Origin: RGIG3009 sp045595845
GTDB lineage: Bacteria; Bacillota; Clostridia; Oscillospirales; Acutalibacteraceae
Assembly: GCA_045595845.1 (NCBI GenBank)
Contig: JAZOBF010000007.1
Location: forward strand, 1-26,496
DNA length: 26,496 bases
Reading direction: 5' to 3'
Part shown: positions 1 to 8,098 of the stretch, one piece after another
Numbering within the stretch: position 1 is the stretch's first letter
How the letters are laid out: the number at the start of each line of letters is the position of its first letter
Program-made: the position numbers and the translations under genes
The notes under the pieces: model-generated
Database searches by the model: none
Told to the model about the DNA's origin: nothing
Seen by the model: only the letters and a program-made list of their open reading frames with translations

Positions 1-1
1 A

Positions 2-226
2 GAACATGCCATTTCCCATCTTGAAGTGATGTACCGTTTCTTGAAAGAGGAGAAAAAACCCGGCGGACTTCTCTGCTATGCCTATAACATCGGCAACGGT
101 GACGGCGCACTCGGCAACGTCGGGTATGACCAAAACCAAGCCGAGTGGCAAGAACTTGAAAAACGTCTGCTGCAGATCGGAAAAGAGATACAAGGTATGA
201 ACCGCGACGGTGAAACAAAATTTTAA
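2..226 (+). CDS. C-terminal fragment of an unidentified protein (partial at window edge)
   Basis: An open frame runs from the window edge to a TAA at 224-226, giving about 74 residues. The internal GTG/ATG at 26-31 has no ribosome binding site in front of it and the frame stays open upstream, so this is most likely the tail of a longer gene. I do not recognise the family. The visible part is hydrophilic, with a Gly/Asn-rich middle (YNIGNGDGALGNVGYDQNQ) followed by a charged helical end (residues of the type EWQELEKRLLQIGKEIQ). It has no membrane segment. The IS200-type element begins within a few bases of the stop codon and may have replaced the native terminator. Confidence 0.45.
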   Translation, partial: EHAISHLEVMYRFLKEEKKPGGLLCYAYNIGNGDGALGNVGYDQNQAEWQELEKRLLQIGKEIQGMNRDGETKF

Positions 227-231
227 TCATA

Positions 232-252
232 ACCACCGGCCGTGCCGGTGGT
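232..252. repeat. Right-end subterminal hairpin of the IS200-type element
   Basis: This is a near-perfect palindrome with arms ACCACCGGC and GCCGGTGGT. It lies six bases behind the stop of the upstream gene, and it resembles the hairpin at 930-950 in sequence and length. It is downstream of tnpA, so I assign it to the right end. Confidence 0.65.
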
Positions 253-352
253 ATGCACTGCCCCCTTAGGGCATAATGCCGGCCGGGCCTATAGGCCCGC
301 CGAAAGGTTTGCCAACCGCAACACTTTCACCGGCTGCCCCTAAAGGGGCATT

Positions 353-829
353 TTATTTGCCTTCTTTTACCTGCTGACCCGTGAACGGGTCAATGTATTC
401 TTTCATTGTCAGCTGATCGCTTGCTATATCCTCTTGCAACTGATTTCGGATATATTCTTGTATCTGCTTTTTGTTGCGTCCTACTGTATCCACATAATAT
501 CCTCTACACCAAAAATGTCGATTTCCATATTTGTATTTCATATTCGCATATTTTTCAAATATCATCAAACTGCTTTTTCCTTTGAGATATCCCATTATCT
601 GCGATACACTATATTTCGGCGGAATCGACACAAGCATGTGGATATGATCTTTACACGCCTCTGCTTCGATGATTTCGATTTGCTTATACTCACACAATTT
701 TCTCAACATAATTCCTATATCCGCTTTGATCTTTCCGTAGATTACTTGTCGGCGGTATTTGGGTGCGAAAACTATATGGTATTTGCAATTCCATTTTGTA
801 TGTGCTAAACTTTCTGTATCAAGTTTCAC
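353..829 (-). CDS. tnpA: IS200/IS605-type Y1 transposase TnpA
   Basis: This is a 158-residue transposase of the HUH single-strand nuclease type. The HUH pair is H62-I-H64 in a DHIHMLV context, and the likely nucleophile is Tyr126 in QEYIRNQ, matching the spacing known for IS200/IS608 TnpA. The family opening LAHTKWNCKYHIVFAPKYRR is intact, and the length is normal (about 150-160). A longer frame up to 868 exists, but I chose the GTG at 829 because AAGGAGGAA lies seven bases upstream and the family begins with MKLD. The enzyme cuts and rejoins the element's top strand at its hairpin ends. Translation is probably held low by the RNA stem at 838-896. There is no frameshift or early stop, so the copy may be active. 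Confidence 0.93.
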   Translation of the reverse strand: MKLDTESLAHTKWNCKYHIVFAPKYRRQVIYGKIKADIGIMLRKLCEYKQIEIIEAEACKDHIHMLVSIPPKYSVSQIMGYLKGKSSLMIFEKYANMKYKYGNRHFWCRGYYVDTVGRNKKQIQEYIRNQLQEDIASDQLTMKEYIDPFTGQQVKEGK

Positions 830-837
830 GACTTGGT

Positions 838-896
838 TCCTCCTTCGTCCTTTAGGTGTGGTTGGCAAACCCTCTCCTATTGTAGACGAAGGAGGA
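838..896 (-). promoter_or_regulatory. Stem-loop that sequesters the tnpA ribosome binding site
   Basis: A perfect 12-bp inverted repeat (838-849 against 885-896; TCCTCCTTCGTC and its complement) surrounds a 35-base loop. In the minus-strand transcript the proximal arm contains the whole tnpA Shine-Dalgarno sequence, so folding would hide it. IS200 is known to silence its transposase with such a 5'UTR stem-loop. The similarity here is in the arrangement, not a sequence match that I could verify. Confidence 0.7.
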
Positions 897-929
897 TATT
901 TTTTCTACGCATAGCTAAAGCTTTATTGT

Positions 930-950
930 ACCACCAGCACAGCTGGTGGT
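930..950. repeat. Left-end subterminal hairpin of the IS200-type element
   Basis: This is an imperfect palindrome with arms ACCACCAGC and GCTGGTGGT, upstream of tnpA. On the plus strand it is followed by TTTTTT, so it could also terminate transcripts leaving the element. It pairs with the similar hairpin at 232-252. Confidence 0.65.
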
Positions 951-963
951 TTTTTCCTACAAC

Positions 964-1004
964 AAAAAAAGAAGGTTGAGGATTGACCTCAACCTTCTTT
1001 TTTT
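964..1004 (-). terminator. Bidirectional terminator behind the phosphohexomutase gene
   Basis: An 11-bp perfect stem (GAAGGTTGAGG at 971-981, CCTCAACCTTC at 987-997) has a five-base loop and is flanked by A7 and T7 tracts, so it works on either strand. The stop codon of the minus-strand gene touches the outer arm. Confidence 0.9.
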
Positions 1005-2712
1005 AGGCTTTCAGCAGTTGTTCGGTAACGGTTTTCAGCCGTTCGGCAACGATGTCCGCATCCTCCGGTGTAGCGCCTGTCGCGGTGACATACCCTTTTA
1101 TTTTCGGTTCTGTACCCGACGGCCGCACAATAATGCTTGCGTGATTCTCTAACTCAAACACCAAAACATTGGCGCGGGGGAGGTGAAGAGCTTCGACACC
1201 GTTTTCCGTTTTTCGTTCAGCCGTCAGATAGTCCGCAACGGCGAGAACTTTGAGTCCGCCGAGTTCTGCGGGCGGGGCGGACCGTAATTTTTGCATGATA
1301 TTGTCCATTGCTGCCATGCCTTTGGCACCCTCAAACTGTACATTCACCAACACATGTTTATAAGCACCATGCTCATGGTACAAAAGTTGAAGAACATCCA
1401 AAAGCGTAAGACCGTTTGCCTTATAATACGCAGTCATTTCGCAGATTAGCATAGAGGCAACGACGGCATCCTTGTCACGGGCATGTGTACCAGCAAGGCA
1501 ACCATAGCTTTCCTCGAAACCGAATTGGAAGCGCTCAGGCGTACCCGCTTGCTCCATTTCCACAATCTGTTCACCAATATACTTGAATCCGGTTAACACA
1601 TTACGCATTTCACAACCGAATTTCTCAGCAATACGCGTTGCCAGATCGGAAGTCACAATCGTCTTAATAACGACGGGATCGGCAGGCAAGATACCCCTTT
1701 CAGCACGGCAGGAAAGGATATAGTGTAATAGCAAGCAACCGGTTTCGTTACCCGTCAGCAACACATATTCACCATTTTGTCGAACCGCAATTCCGACACG
1801 GTCACAATCAGGATCGGTAGCAAGTAAAATATCGGGTTCAAGCGTTTTGGCAAGTGCCAAAGCCAATTCAAACGGTTGTTTCAATTCGGGATTCGGGAAC
1901 GGTGCAGTGGGGAAGTTACCGTCCGGCAATTCCTGCTCGGGTACAATCGTTACCTGTGACAACCCAATACGCTCTAAAATTTTGCGGACCGGCTTGTTAC
2001 CTGCACCGTTAAGCGGTGTGTAAATAACTTTCAAATCGCTTTGTGCACAAATGCCCGGATTAATCTGTTGAGTGGCAACGCACGCAAGGAAAGCATCCAC
2101 CACTTCGTCACCAACCATTGTGATACGGCCATCCGCTACGGCGGCATCGAAATCGGCCAACCGAATATCGGTAAACAAGTCTAATTTTTGAATACAGGCG
2201 GTGACGGCTGCGGCATCCTCGTCGGTCATTTGATACCCTTCGGGGCCATAGCATTTGTATCCGTTGTACTTGGCGGGGTTATGACTTGCTGTAACCATAA
2301 TCCCCGCCTGACAAGCTAAATGCTTGACAGAAAATGACAACACCGGCACCGGTGCCAGTTCAGAGAACAGGTGGACGGCGACACCGTTACCGGCAAGCAC
2401 GCGTGCCGCCTCTTTGGCAAACAGATCCGACTTGATACGCGAATCATAGCAAATGACTACACAAGGTGCGGGATAGCGCGAATTGAGGTAATCAGCAAGG
2501 CCTTGCGTTGCTTTGCGGACAGTATAGATGTTCATGCGATTGGTGCCCGCACCGATAACACCGCGAAGTCCGGCAGTACCGAATTCCAGCTCGCGATAAA
2601 AACGGTCAAAGATTTCCTCTTTATTGTTGGCAATACCGCGCAATTCATCACCCAAATCGGGATCCTCGACAGCATCGGTAAGCCAACGCTCGTAACTTTC
2701 AGAAACGCTCAT
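1003..2712 (-). CDS. pgcA: Phosphoglucomutase/phosphomannomutase (alpha-D-phosphohexomutase)
   Basis: This cytoplasmic enzyme interconverts hexose-1- and hexose-6-phosphates, normally glucose-1-P and glucose-6-P for UDP-glucose, glycolipid and wall-polymer synthesis. All four signatures are present: the catalytic phosphoserine loop TASHNPAKYNG (Ser143), the Mg2+ loop DPDCDRVGI (from Asp300), the sugar-binding GFEESYGCLAG, and the C-terminal phosphate-binding RPSGTEPKIKGY. The length is 569 residues, close to Bacillus PgcA. The frame is open to 2829, but I place the start at ATG 2712 because GAAAGGA lies just upstream and the extra N-terminal stretch has no family match. It has its own promoter (2743-2771) and is separated from the ABC-F gene by a terminator, so it is probably a single-gene unit. 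Glucose versus mannose preference cannot be read from the sequence. Confidence 0.93.
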   Translation of the reverse strand: MSVSESYERWLTDAVEDPDLGDELRGIANNKEEIFDRFYRELEFGTAGLRGVIGAGTNRMNIYTVRKATQGLADYLNSRYPAPCVVICYDSRIKSDLFAKEAARVLAGNGVAVHLFSELAPVPVLSFSVKHLACQAGIMVTASHNPAKYNGYKCYGPEGYQMTDEDAAAVTACIQKLDLFTDIRLADFDAAVADGRITMVGDEVVDAFLACVATQQINPGICAQSDLKVIYTPLNGAGNKPVRKILERIGLSQVTIVPEQELPDGNFPTAPFPNPELKQPFELALALAKTLEPDILLATDPDCDRVGIAVRQNGEYVLLTGNETGCLLLHYILSCRAERGILPADPVVIKTIVTSDLATRIAEKFGCEMRNVLTGFKYIGEQIVEMEQAGTPERFQFGFEESYGCLAGTHARDKDAVVASMLICEMTAYYKANGLTLLDVLQLLYHEHGAYKHVLVNVQFEGAKGMAAMDNIMQKLRSAPPAELGGLKVLAVADYLTAERKTENGVEALHLPRANVLVFELENHASIIVRPSGTEPKIKGYVTATGATPEDADIVAERLKTVTEQLLKA

Positions 2713-2742
2713 ACAAGCATCCTTTCTACAGTTGATATGGTA

Positions 2743-2771
2743 AGTATATACTTTTTTACCAAAAAAATCAA
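2743..2771 (-). promoter_or_regulatory. Sigma-A type promoter of the phosphohexomutase gene
   Basis: Read on the minus strand, TTGATT (2766-2771) and TATACT (2743-2748) are 17 bases apart, 30 bases before the ATG. The spacer is A/T-rich. Confidence 0.65.
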
Positions 2772-2790
2772 GTAAAGCCTTTCGACATAT

Positions 2791-2823
2791 AAAAACGCTG
2801 CCCTTGGCCTTAGGGCAGCGTTT
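2791..2823 (-). terminator. Terminator of the ABC-F gene
   Basis: A 10-bp stem (AACGCTGCCC at 2794-2803, GGGCAGCGTT at 2813-2822) is followed, in the minus direction, by TTTTTATAT. It lies directly behind the ABC-F stop codon at 2826. Confidence 0.88.
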
Positions 2824-2825
2824 GA

Positions 2826-4430
2826 TCATTGAATATGATTTTGGGTTTTCCAGTCGAGGTAATCATCGTAAGACATAGTCTTATCAATAATCGTGCCGTC
2901 CGCACGAAACTCGATGATACGGTTGGCTACCGTTTCAATAAATTGATGGTCATATGACGAGAACAGCACATTACCGTTGAAAGCAATCAATCCATCGTTG
3001 ACTGCTGTAATGGATTCGAGGTCGAGGTGGTTCGTTGGTTGATCTAACAACAGAACATTGGCGCCGAACATCATCATGCGTGAAAGCATACAGCGAACTT
3101 TTTCGCCGCCTGACAGAACCTTAACCGGTTTGAGGACATCGTCGCCCGAAAACAGCATTTTGCCGAGGAATCCGCGCAGATAAGTTTCGGTATTATCAGC
3201 CGAATATTGGTTTAACCATTGTAACAGGTTCAGGTCACTGCCCTCAAAGAATGCAGAGTTGTCTTTTGGAAAGTAGGATTGGGAAGTAGTGCCGCCCCAT
3301 TTGAAAGTACCGGAATCCGGCGTGATTTCCGACATTAAAATGCGGAACAAAGCGGTGATGGCCAATTCATTTTCACCAACAAACGCAATTTTATCGCCTT
3401 TATTTACACGGAAAGACACATGGTCTAACACCGTGTTTCCGTCTGCTTGCAAGCACAGATCCTCTACCGCCAAGATTTCTTTACCTGCCTCGCGGTCCAT
3501 GGTGAACCCGACGAAGGGGTACCGACGGGAAGACGCGGGCATTTCTTCAACGCTGAGTTTTTCTATCAACTTTTTACGGGATGTTGCCTGTTTGGATTTT
3601 GATTTATTAGCCGAAAAGCGTTGAATAAAATTCTGCAGTTCGCGAATTTTATCTTCCGCTTTTTTATTTTGTTCTCTCATGATTTTTTGCATCAGTTGGC
3701 TGGACTCATACCAAAAATCATAGTTACCGACATAAATTTTGATTTTATTATAATCGACATCTACGATATGCGTGCAAACATTGTTGAGAAAATGACGGTC
3801 ATGCGATACGACGATCACGGTACCGATGTAATCCATCAAAAACTCTTCCAACCACGCAATTGACGCGATATCCAAATGGTTGGTCGGTTCATCAAGAAGA
3901 ATAATGTCGGGTTGGCCAAACAACGCTTGCGCCAGCAATACCTTGACTTTATCCCTATCCGGCAGAGTACTCATTTGTTGGTACAGAATATCGGTGGAAA
4001 GGCCAAGGCCTTGCAAAATCTGTCCCGCTTCGGTTTCTGCCTCCCAGCCGTTGAGCTCTGCAAACTCGCCCTCCAGTTCGGAGGCGAGAACGCCGTCCTC
4101 TTCGGTAAACTCTTCTTTTGCATACAAGGCATCTTTCTGCTGCATGATTTCATACAGGCGGGGATTTCCCAAAATGACGGTATCCAGAACCGTATAGTCG
4201 TCGTAGGCATAATGATCCTGTTTAAGGACGGACATGCGATTTTTCTTGTCAATGATGACCTCGCCGGAGGACGGCTCCAAATCGCCCGATAAAATGCGTA
4301 AAAAAGTCGATTTTCCCGCGCCGTTTGCACCGATAACGCCATAACAGTTGCCGGGTGTGAACAAGAGATTAACATGGGTAAACAAGTTTTGTCCGCTAAA
4401 ATTAATGCTTAAATCCGATACGGTAATCAT
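2826..4430 (-). CDS. ABC-F family ATPase, YkpA/YbiT-like, with degenerate second site
   Basis: This 534-residue soluble protein has two ABC domains and no membrane part, matching Bacillus YkpA along its length (opening MITVSDLSINFSGQNLF, middle FSANKSKSKQATSRKKL). ABC-F proteins bind the ribosomal E site and modulate translation; no antibiotic role can be inferred. NBD1 has Walker A GANGAGKST, Walker B LLDEPTNHLD with Glu181, and the switch His in VSHDRHF. Its signature is altered (LPDRDK instead of an LSGG-like motif). NBD2 keeps LSGGEK, but has no Walker A (GENELAITALF), has Gln464 where the catalytic Glu should be (LLLDQPTNHLD), and has Tyr493 where the switch His should be (SSYDHQF). GGGAGG precedes ATG 4430. 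The membrane protein gene ends 17 bases upstream, suggesting cotranscription. Confidence 0.92.
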   Translation of the reverse strand: MITVSDLSINFSGQNLFTHVNLLFTPGNCYGVIGANGAGKSTFLRILSGDLEPSSGEVIIDKKNRMSVLKQDHYAYDDYTVLDTVILGNPRLYEIMQQKDALYAKEEFTEEDGVLASELEGEFAELNGWEAETEAGQILQGLGLSTDILYQQMSTLPDRDKVKVLLAQALFGQPDIILLDEPTNHLDIASIAWLEEFLMDYIGTVIVVSHDRHFLNNVCTHIVDVDYNKIKIYVGNYDFWYESSQLMQKIMREQNKKAEDKIRELQNFIQRFSANKSKSKQATSRKKLIEKLSVEEMPASSRRYPFVGFTMDREAGKEILAVEDLCLQADGNTVLDHVSFRVNKGDKIAFVGENELAITALFRILMSEITPDSGTFKWGGTTSQSYFPKDNSAFFEGSDLNLLQWLNQYSADNTETYLRGFLGKMLFSGDDVLKPVKVLSGGEKVRCMLSRMMMFGANVLLLDQPTNHLDLESITAVNDGLIAFNGNVLFSSYDHQFIETVANRIIEFRADGTIIDKTMSYDDYLDWKTQNHIQ

Positions 4431-4447
4431 GGTGCCTCCCAGATGCT

Positions 4448-5236
4448 TTAAAATTCGACCCTTATTCTACCATGATTTTTCCCGCGTTGCAAGTGTTGTT
4501 CTTGAATCAGCGGTGAAATCTGTAAAAATAACTGGTTGGCAGTGGCAGCGCGGGCGGTGTGGAAAGTAGGAAGCACATATAACACGGGGAATAAAAACAA
4601 CAGTAGAAAGCAACATCCGGCATAATCGAGATATAACACAGCCCAGTTCCCAGCATTTCCTTTGGATATGCGTTTCGATACGCGCAAGGCGTGCTTTGCC
4701 GTTGTCACCTGTGAAAGCAGATATACGGCGGGAATATAGCGGAATAACAGAATCTCGGTACCGATAAGAGCAAACACCAAAAATACAAGGGAAAACGCAA
4801 AAGCAATCATGGCAACCGTCTGTGACTGTTCCCCCCCCGCGATACCGCTGATATATAAAAACACGGCAGAGGGAATACTCAAGAGCAAGAGTAACCCTAA
4901 ACGCCTCAACCAAAGTGCCAAACGCCATGCAACACTGCGGGTGTATCCGTTATAAAAATAACGGAATATCAGTTTCGGTTTTGCCGGCTCTTCGTTTGTC
5001 ACAAGTGTTTTGTAAAACAACGCGCGTCCTGCTTTCAACGGTGAAATAAGCAACAGATCTACGAGAAGCGCAAGTGGGTAAAAAGGTATGCCGTTACTTC
5101 GGTAAAAACATACCCATTCTGCAATGATTAAGAGAATTTCCGCACCTATACAAACGGTTTCTGCAAAAACAGCAACTTTCCAATATCCTTGTAAATAAGC
5201 GCGTGCTTGTGATCGTTTTACAAAAACACTGTTCAT
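4448..5236 (-). CDS. Integral membrane protein of unknown function
   Basis: This is a 262-residue protein with several strongly hydrophobic segments, roughly residues 23-45, 52-70, 110-130, 140-175 and 205-225. It has a basic N-terminus and a basic, hydrophilic C-terminal tail. I do not recognise it with certainty. The stretch around LISPLKAGRALFYKTLVTNEEP, with the following aromatic/basic helix, recalls DUF975/YciC-like proteins, but this is a weak impression. I chose ATG 5236 because GGAGG sits eight bases upstream; the GTG at 5242 is too close to that site. It lies between the P-type ATPase gene (46-base gap) and the ABC-F gene (17-base gap), all on the minus strand, so the three may form one transcription unit. 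Confidence 0.72.
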   Translation of the reverse strand: MNSVFVKRSQARAYLQGYWKVAVFAETVCIGAEILLIIAEWVCFYRSNGIPFYPLALLVDLLLISPLKAGRALFYKTLVTNEEPAKPKLIFRYFYNGYTRSVAWRLALWLRRLGLLLLLSIPSAVFLYISGIAGGEQSQTVAMIAFAFSLVFLVFALIGTEILLFRYIPAVYLLSQVTTAKHALRVSKRISKGNAGNWAVLYLDYAGCCFLLLFLFPVLYVLPTFHTARAATANQLFLQISPLIQEQHLQRGKNHGRIRVEF

Positions 5237-5282
5237 TTTCACCGCCTCCGATGCCTAGTATGGGCACCTCGGTCGGTTGTAA

Positions 5283-7931
5283 TCACACGGTACCGTGTCG
5301 GTGGTACAGTCGTATTACGCTTTTGCGGAGAATATCAAACGGAATGACCAAAACGGATAAAGATAAAATTAACAACATTTCACGGGCGGTGAGTCCCGCC
5401 GTTCGAAACAAAGCACCGCCATAGTAGATGAGGGCGATTTGTACGGCGGTAACAATCGTCATGATGATAACAAACGAGGGGTTTTTTTGTAGATTCGATA
5501 ACAGATTCAAGCGAGTGGTACGGGTGTTAAAGCTGTTGAAAATACCGCAAAAAATAAACAGAGCAAAGAACGCAGTCATCCAATATATTGGTTGAATCGT
5601 ATAGCGGAATAACAGCTTTGAAAAATCAAGGCGCAAAAAAGCGACACATAAAGCAACGGTAAATCCGCCTGTACATACAATCTGATTAAGCATATACCGA
5701 TTGAGAATAGGCTCATCACGGCGTTTTGGGGGTTCTTGCATATATTCGTCAAGCGGGGGCTCACCCGCAAATGCCAAGCCTGCCAGAGTGTCCATGATTA
5801 TGTTAATCCAGAGCATCTGCATGACGGTCACAGGTGTGTCGATACCGATAAAAGGGCCGATGACAGAAACGCCTACCGCGCACAGGTTCATCGTCAATTG
5901 GAAAATAATAAATTTGCGTATACTTTTAAAAATGGTTCTTCCGTACAAAACGGCTTTGGCTATAGACGAGAAGTTATCGTCGAGTATGACAATATCACCG
6001 GCTTGTTTTGCCACTTCGGTCCCGCTTCCCATTGCAAATCCGACATCCGCTTTTTTGAGGGCAGGGGCATCGTTAACACCGTCGCCCGTCATTCCGACCA
6101 CATACCCGCAATCCTGTGCAAGACGAACTAAACGGCTTTTATCCTGAGGGAGTGCCCTCGCGACAACACATAATGATGATAACCGTTTTTTTACTTCATT
6201 ATCGCTCATGACGGATAATTCGCGATTTGTCAAAACACCCGTCGTTTCTTCGTCGTTGTTGCGAATCAGTCCGGCAGAACGCGCAATGGCGGTGGCTGTT
6301 TCCTTGCTGTCACCTGTCATCATAATGACATGAACGCCCGCTTTTCGTACGCTTAAAACGGATTTGCGCACCTCAGGCCGTACATCGTCACGCAAGCCGG
6401 CGAACCCGAGTAAAATCAAATGAGAAGGGTGCTCTTCGAGCGGACGCTCACTCACGGCGAGCAGTAAAATACGCATGGAATTGTTTTCAAATTTTGAGCA
6501 GATATCTGTTTTAGAAGCGGGTAACGGTAGGATCTTACCGTCAGCCGAAAGAAATCGATCGCACGCAGACAGTAACCGTTCGGTTGCCCCTTTGTATAAG
6601 GATATTGGCGGTACACTGCCGTCGGTAATCTCTGTCCCTGACCATTTCCGTTCACTGCTGAACGGAATTTGCCGTTGCACCGTGTAATCGGCATGAAACG
6701 GATGCCGGTCACAAATATAATGAAGCAGAGCATGATCCGTAGCGTTTCCGCCCAGTATTTCGCCGCCCGACAATTGACTCTCGGTATTGTAAAGGCAACA
6801 CAGTTTGACATGTTGCCACAACATTTTTCGTTTACGCAACTCTGATGCGGTGGAATAGACATTCCCCTCGGCATCCACAAAAGCGGAAACTTTTGGTTTC
6901 CCCTCGGTAAGCGTTCCCGTTTTATCGGTAAACAGCATCGTAAGACTGCCGGAAGTTTCAATACCGACCGGTTTTCGAACCAACACCTTATCCTTTAACA
7001 TACGACGCATATTGGAGGATAACACAACCGTTATCATCATGGGTAACCCTTCCGGTACAGCTACCACAACCACCGTAATCGCCAGGGTAACGGCGTGGAG
7101 AAGACTGTTCAGTAACGAGCCGGTATCAGAAAATGCGGCGGTAATCGCGGGTAGGGAATACCCGTTTTTAATAATAAGGCTGTGAAACAGATCGGCAAGG
7201 CCAACTGCCCCTGCGGCCACAAATCCGATTCGGCTGAGCGTTTTCGCGAGACCGGCGAGACGAATTTTCAAGGGGCTTTCGCGTGTTTCTTCCTGTAATT
7301 CATCGGCTACTCGTCCGTAAATGGTTTGATTGCCCACGGCTGTAACATTCATAATGCCGTTACCCGAACAGATCACACTGCCGCGAAACAGAGAGGAATG
7401 ATCGGTAAGCGTTTGTTCAGCAAACGATGTGGCGGGGCATTTTTCCGTTTCCTCACTTTCTCCGTTCAGTGCGGATTGATCAACATGTAGTCCCCCTTCC
7501 ATCAAAACACCGTCTGCAGGGACTCGTTCGCCACTTTGCAACAGTACCGTATCGCCTACGACGATTTCATCCATGGGAACACGGCACAATCGACCGTTGC
7601 GTCTGACACGACAGAATATACGGCTTGCTTCCTCTTGTAGTTTTTCAAAAGCGGCTTCACTGCCGTATTCCGAAAGAGTCGATACAAATGTCGCTAAGAA
7701 AACAGCAATGGCAATACCCACGGATTCGTACCAATCATGATTGCGGAACAAAAACACCACATTGATACCCAATGCGGCTAACAAAACTTTGATAATGGGA
7801 TCACCGAAATTACTGAGATATTGTCGCAAAAAACTTTGCTTCTTTTTGTGCGTAAGGGCGTTGCTACCGTGTTCTTTTCGGGAAGCCGTCACTTGTTGAT
7901 TACTCAATCCGTTTATCGAATAGTCCGTCAT
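5283..7931 (-). CDS. P-type calcium-transporting ATPase (type II, PMCA-like)
   Basis: This 882-residue cation pump probably exports Ca2+ across the cytoplasmic membrane. In order it shows: an N-terminal cation-ATPase domain (GLSNQQVTASRKEHGSNAL); the first membrane pair; the actuator loop with LNGESEETEK; the M4 ion-binding motif VAVPEGLP; the phosphorylation site DKTGTLTEG with Asp336; the nucleotide-domain KGATERLL; the hinge MTGDGVNDAPALKKADVGFAMG; and an M6 motif WINIIMDTLAGLAFAGEPP. PEGLP with NIIMDT and a single predicted Ca2+ site is typical of the PMCA/type IIB branch. The length is normal. GGAGTGG lies before ATG 7931. It is divergent from spoIIE with a 167-base shared upstream region. 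A Mn2+ or mixed specificity is possible. Confidence 0.92.
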   Translation of the reverse strand: MTDYSINGLSNQQVTASRKEHGSNALTHKKKQSFLRQYLSNFGDPIIKVLLAALGINVVFLFRNHDWYESVGIAIAVFLATFVSTLSEYGSEAAFEKLQEEASRIFCRVRRNGRLCRVPMDEIVVGDTVLLQSGERVPADGVLMEGGLHVDQSALNGESEETEKCPATSFAEQTLTDHSSLFRGSVICSGNGIMNVTAVGNQTIYGRVADELQEETRESPLKIRLAGLAKTLSRIGFVAAGAVGLADLFHSLIIKNGYSLPAITAAFSDTGSLLNSLLHAVTLAITVVVVAVPEGLPMMITVVLSSNMRRMLKDKVLVRKPVGIETSGSLTMLFTDKTGTLTEGKPKVSAFVDAEGNVYSTASELRKRKMLWQHVKLCCLYNTESQLSGGEILGGNATDHALLHYICDRHPFHADYTVQRQIPFSSERKWSGTEITDGSVPPISLYKGATERLLSACDRFLSADGKILPLPASKTDICSKFENNSMRILLLAVSERPLEEHPSHLILLGFAGLRDDVRPEVRKSVLSVRKAGVHVIMMTGDSKETATAIARSAGLIRNNDEETTGVLTNRELSVMSDNEVKKRLSSLCVVARALPQDKSRLVRLAQDCGYVVGMTGDGVNDAPALKKADVGFAMGSGTEVAKQAGDIVILDDNFSSIAKAVLYGRTIFKSIRKFIIFQLTMNLCAVGVSVIGPFIGIDTPVTVMQMLWINIIMDTLAGLAFAGEPPLDEYMQEPPKRRDEPILNRYMLNQIVCTGGFTVALCVAFLRLDFSKLLFRYTIQPIYWMTAFFALFIFCGIFNSFNTRTTRLNLLSNLQKNPSFVIIMTIVTAVQIALIYYGGALFRTAGLTAREMLLILSLSVLVIPFDILRKSVIRLYHRHGTV

Positions 7932-8098
7932 GATTGTCCACTCCTTTTATCACACTATATTCACACCTCGTACGGAATAGCACTACCGCTTCATTTTGCT
8001 ATTTATCGAGAAAACCTTTTCTTTTTCTCTGACGATATGTGACACGAAAAGAAAGGGACAAGCCGTATACTTATGGGTGAAAAGGTGGTGCAAAACAC
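7932..8098. promoter_or_regulatory. Divergent upstream region of the P-type ATPase gene and spoIIE
   Basis: The 167 bases must hold both promoters. I see a TATACT at 8066-8071 on the plus strand and a TATAGT-like box near 7963-7968 on the minus strand, but no convincing -35 for either. A partial Spo0A-box resemblance (TTTATCGAG, 8002-8010) is present but too weak to call. The spoIIE ribosome binding site AAGGTGG is at 8082-8088. Confidence 0.35.

Larger units (their letters stand above)
228..955 (-). mobile_element. IS200/IS605-family insertion sequence (IS200-type, tnpA only)
   Basis: The element has a single Y1 transposase gene and no tnpB, as in the IS200 group. It is bounded by two 21-base imperfect palindromes, at 232-252 and 930-950, whose outer arms are alike (ACCACC...GGTGGT). 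They differ by a compensatory A-T to G-C change in the stem. Such subterminal hairpins are what TnpA recognises in this family, which moves as single-stranded DNA and leaves no terminal inverted repeats or target duplications. Between the right-end hairpin and the tnpA stop lie three further short palindromes (TGCCCCC/TTAGGGCA near 260-276, GGCCGGGCC/GGCCCGCC near 281-302, TGCCCC/GGGGCA at 335-350). The exact tips cannot be fixed without an empty-site comparison. Confidence 0.8.

Noticed and set aside
434..808. Plus-strand frame of 124 residues opposite tnpA.
   Set aside because: It is a shadow of the transposase gene with no start signal. An antisense RNA here is conceivable, but no promoter was seen.
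2781..2787. A TGTCGAA (Spo0A-box-like) heptamer upstream of the phosphohexomutase promoter.
   Set aside because: A single heptamer is expected by chance in a window of this size, and the gene has no sporulation link in view.
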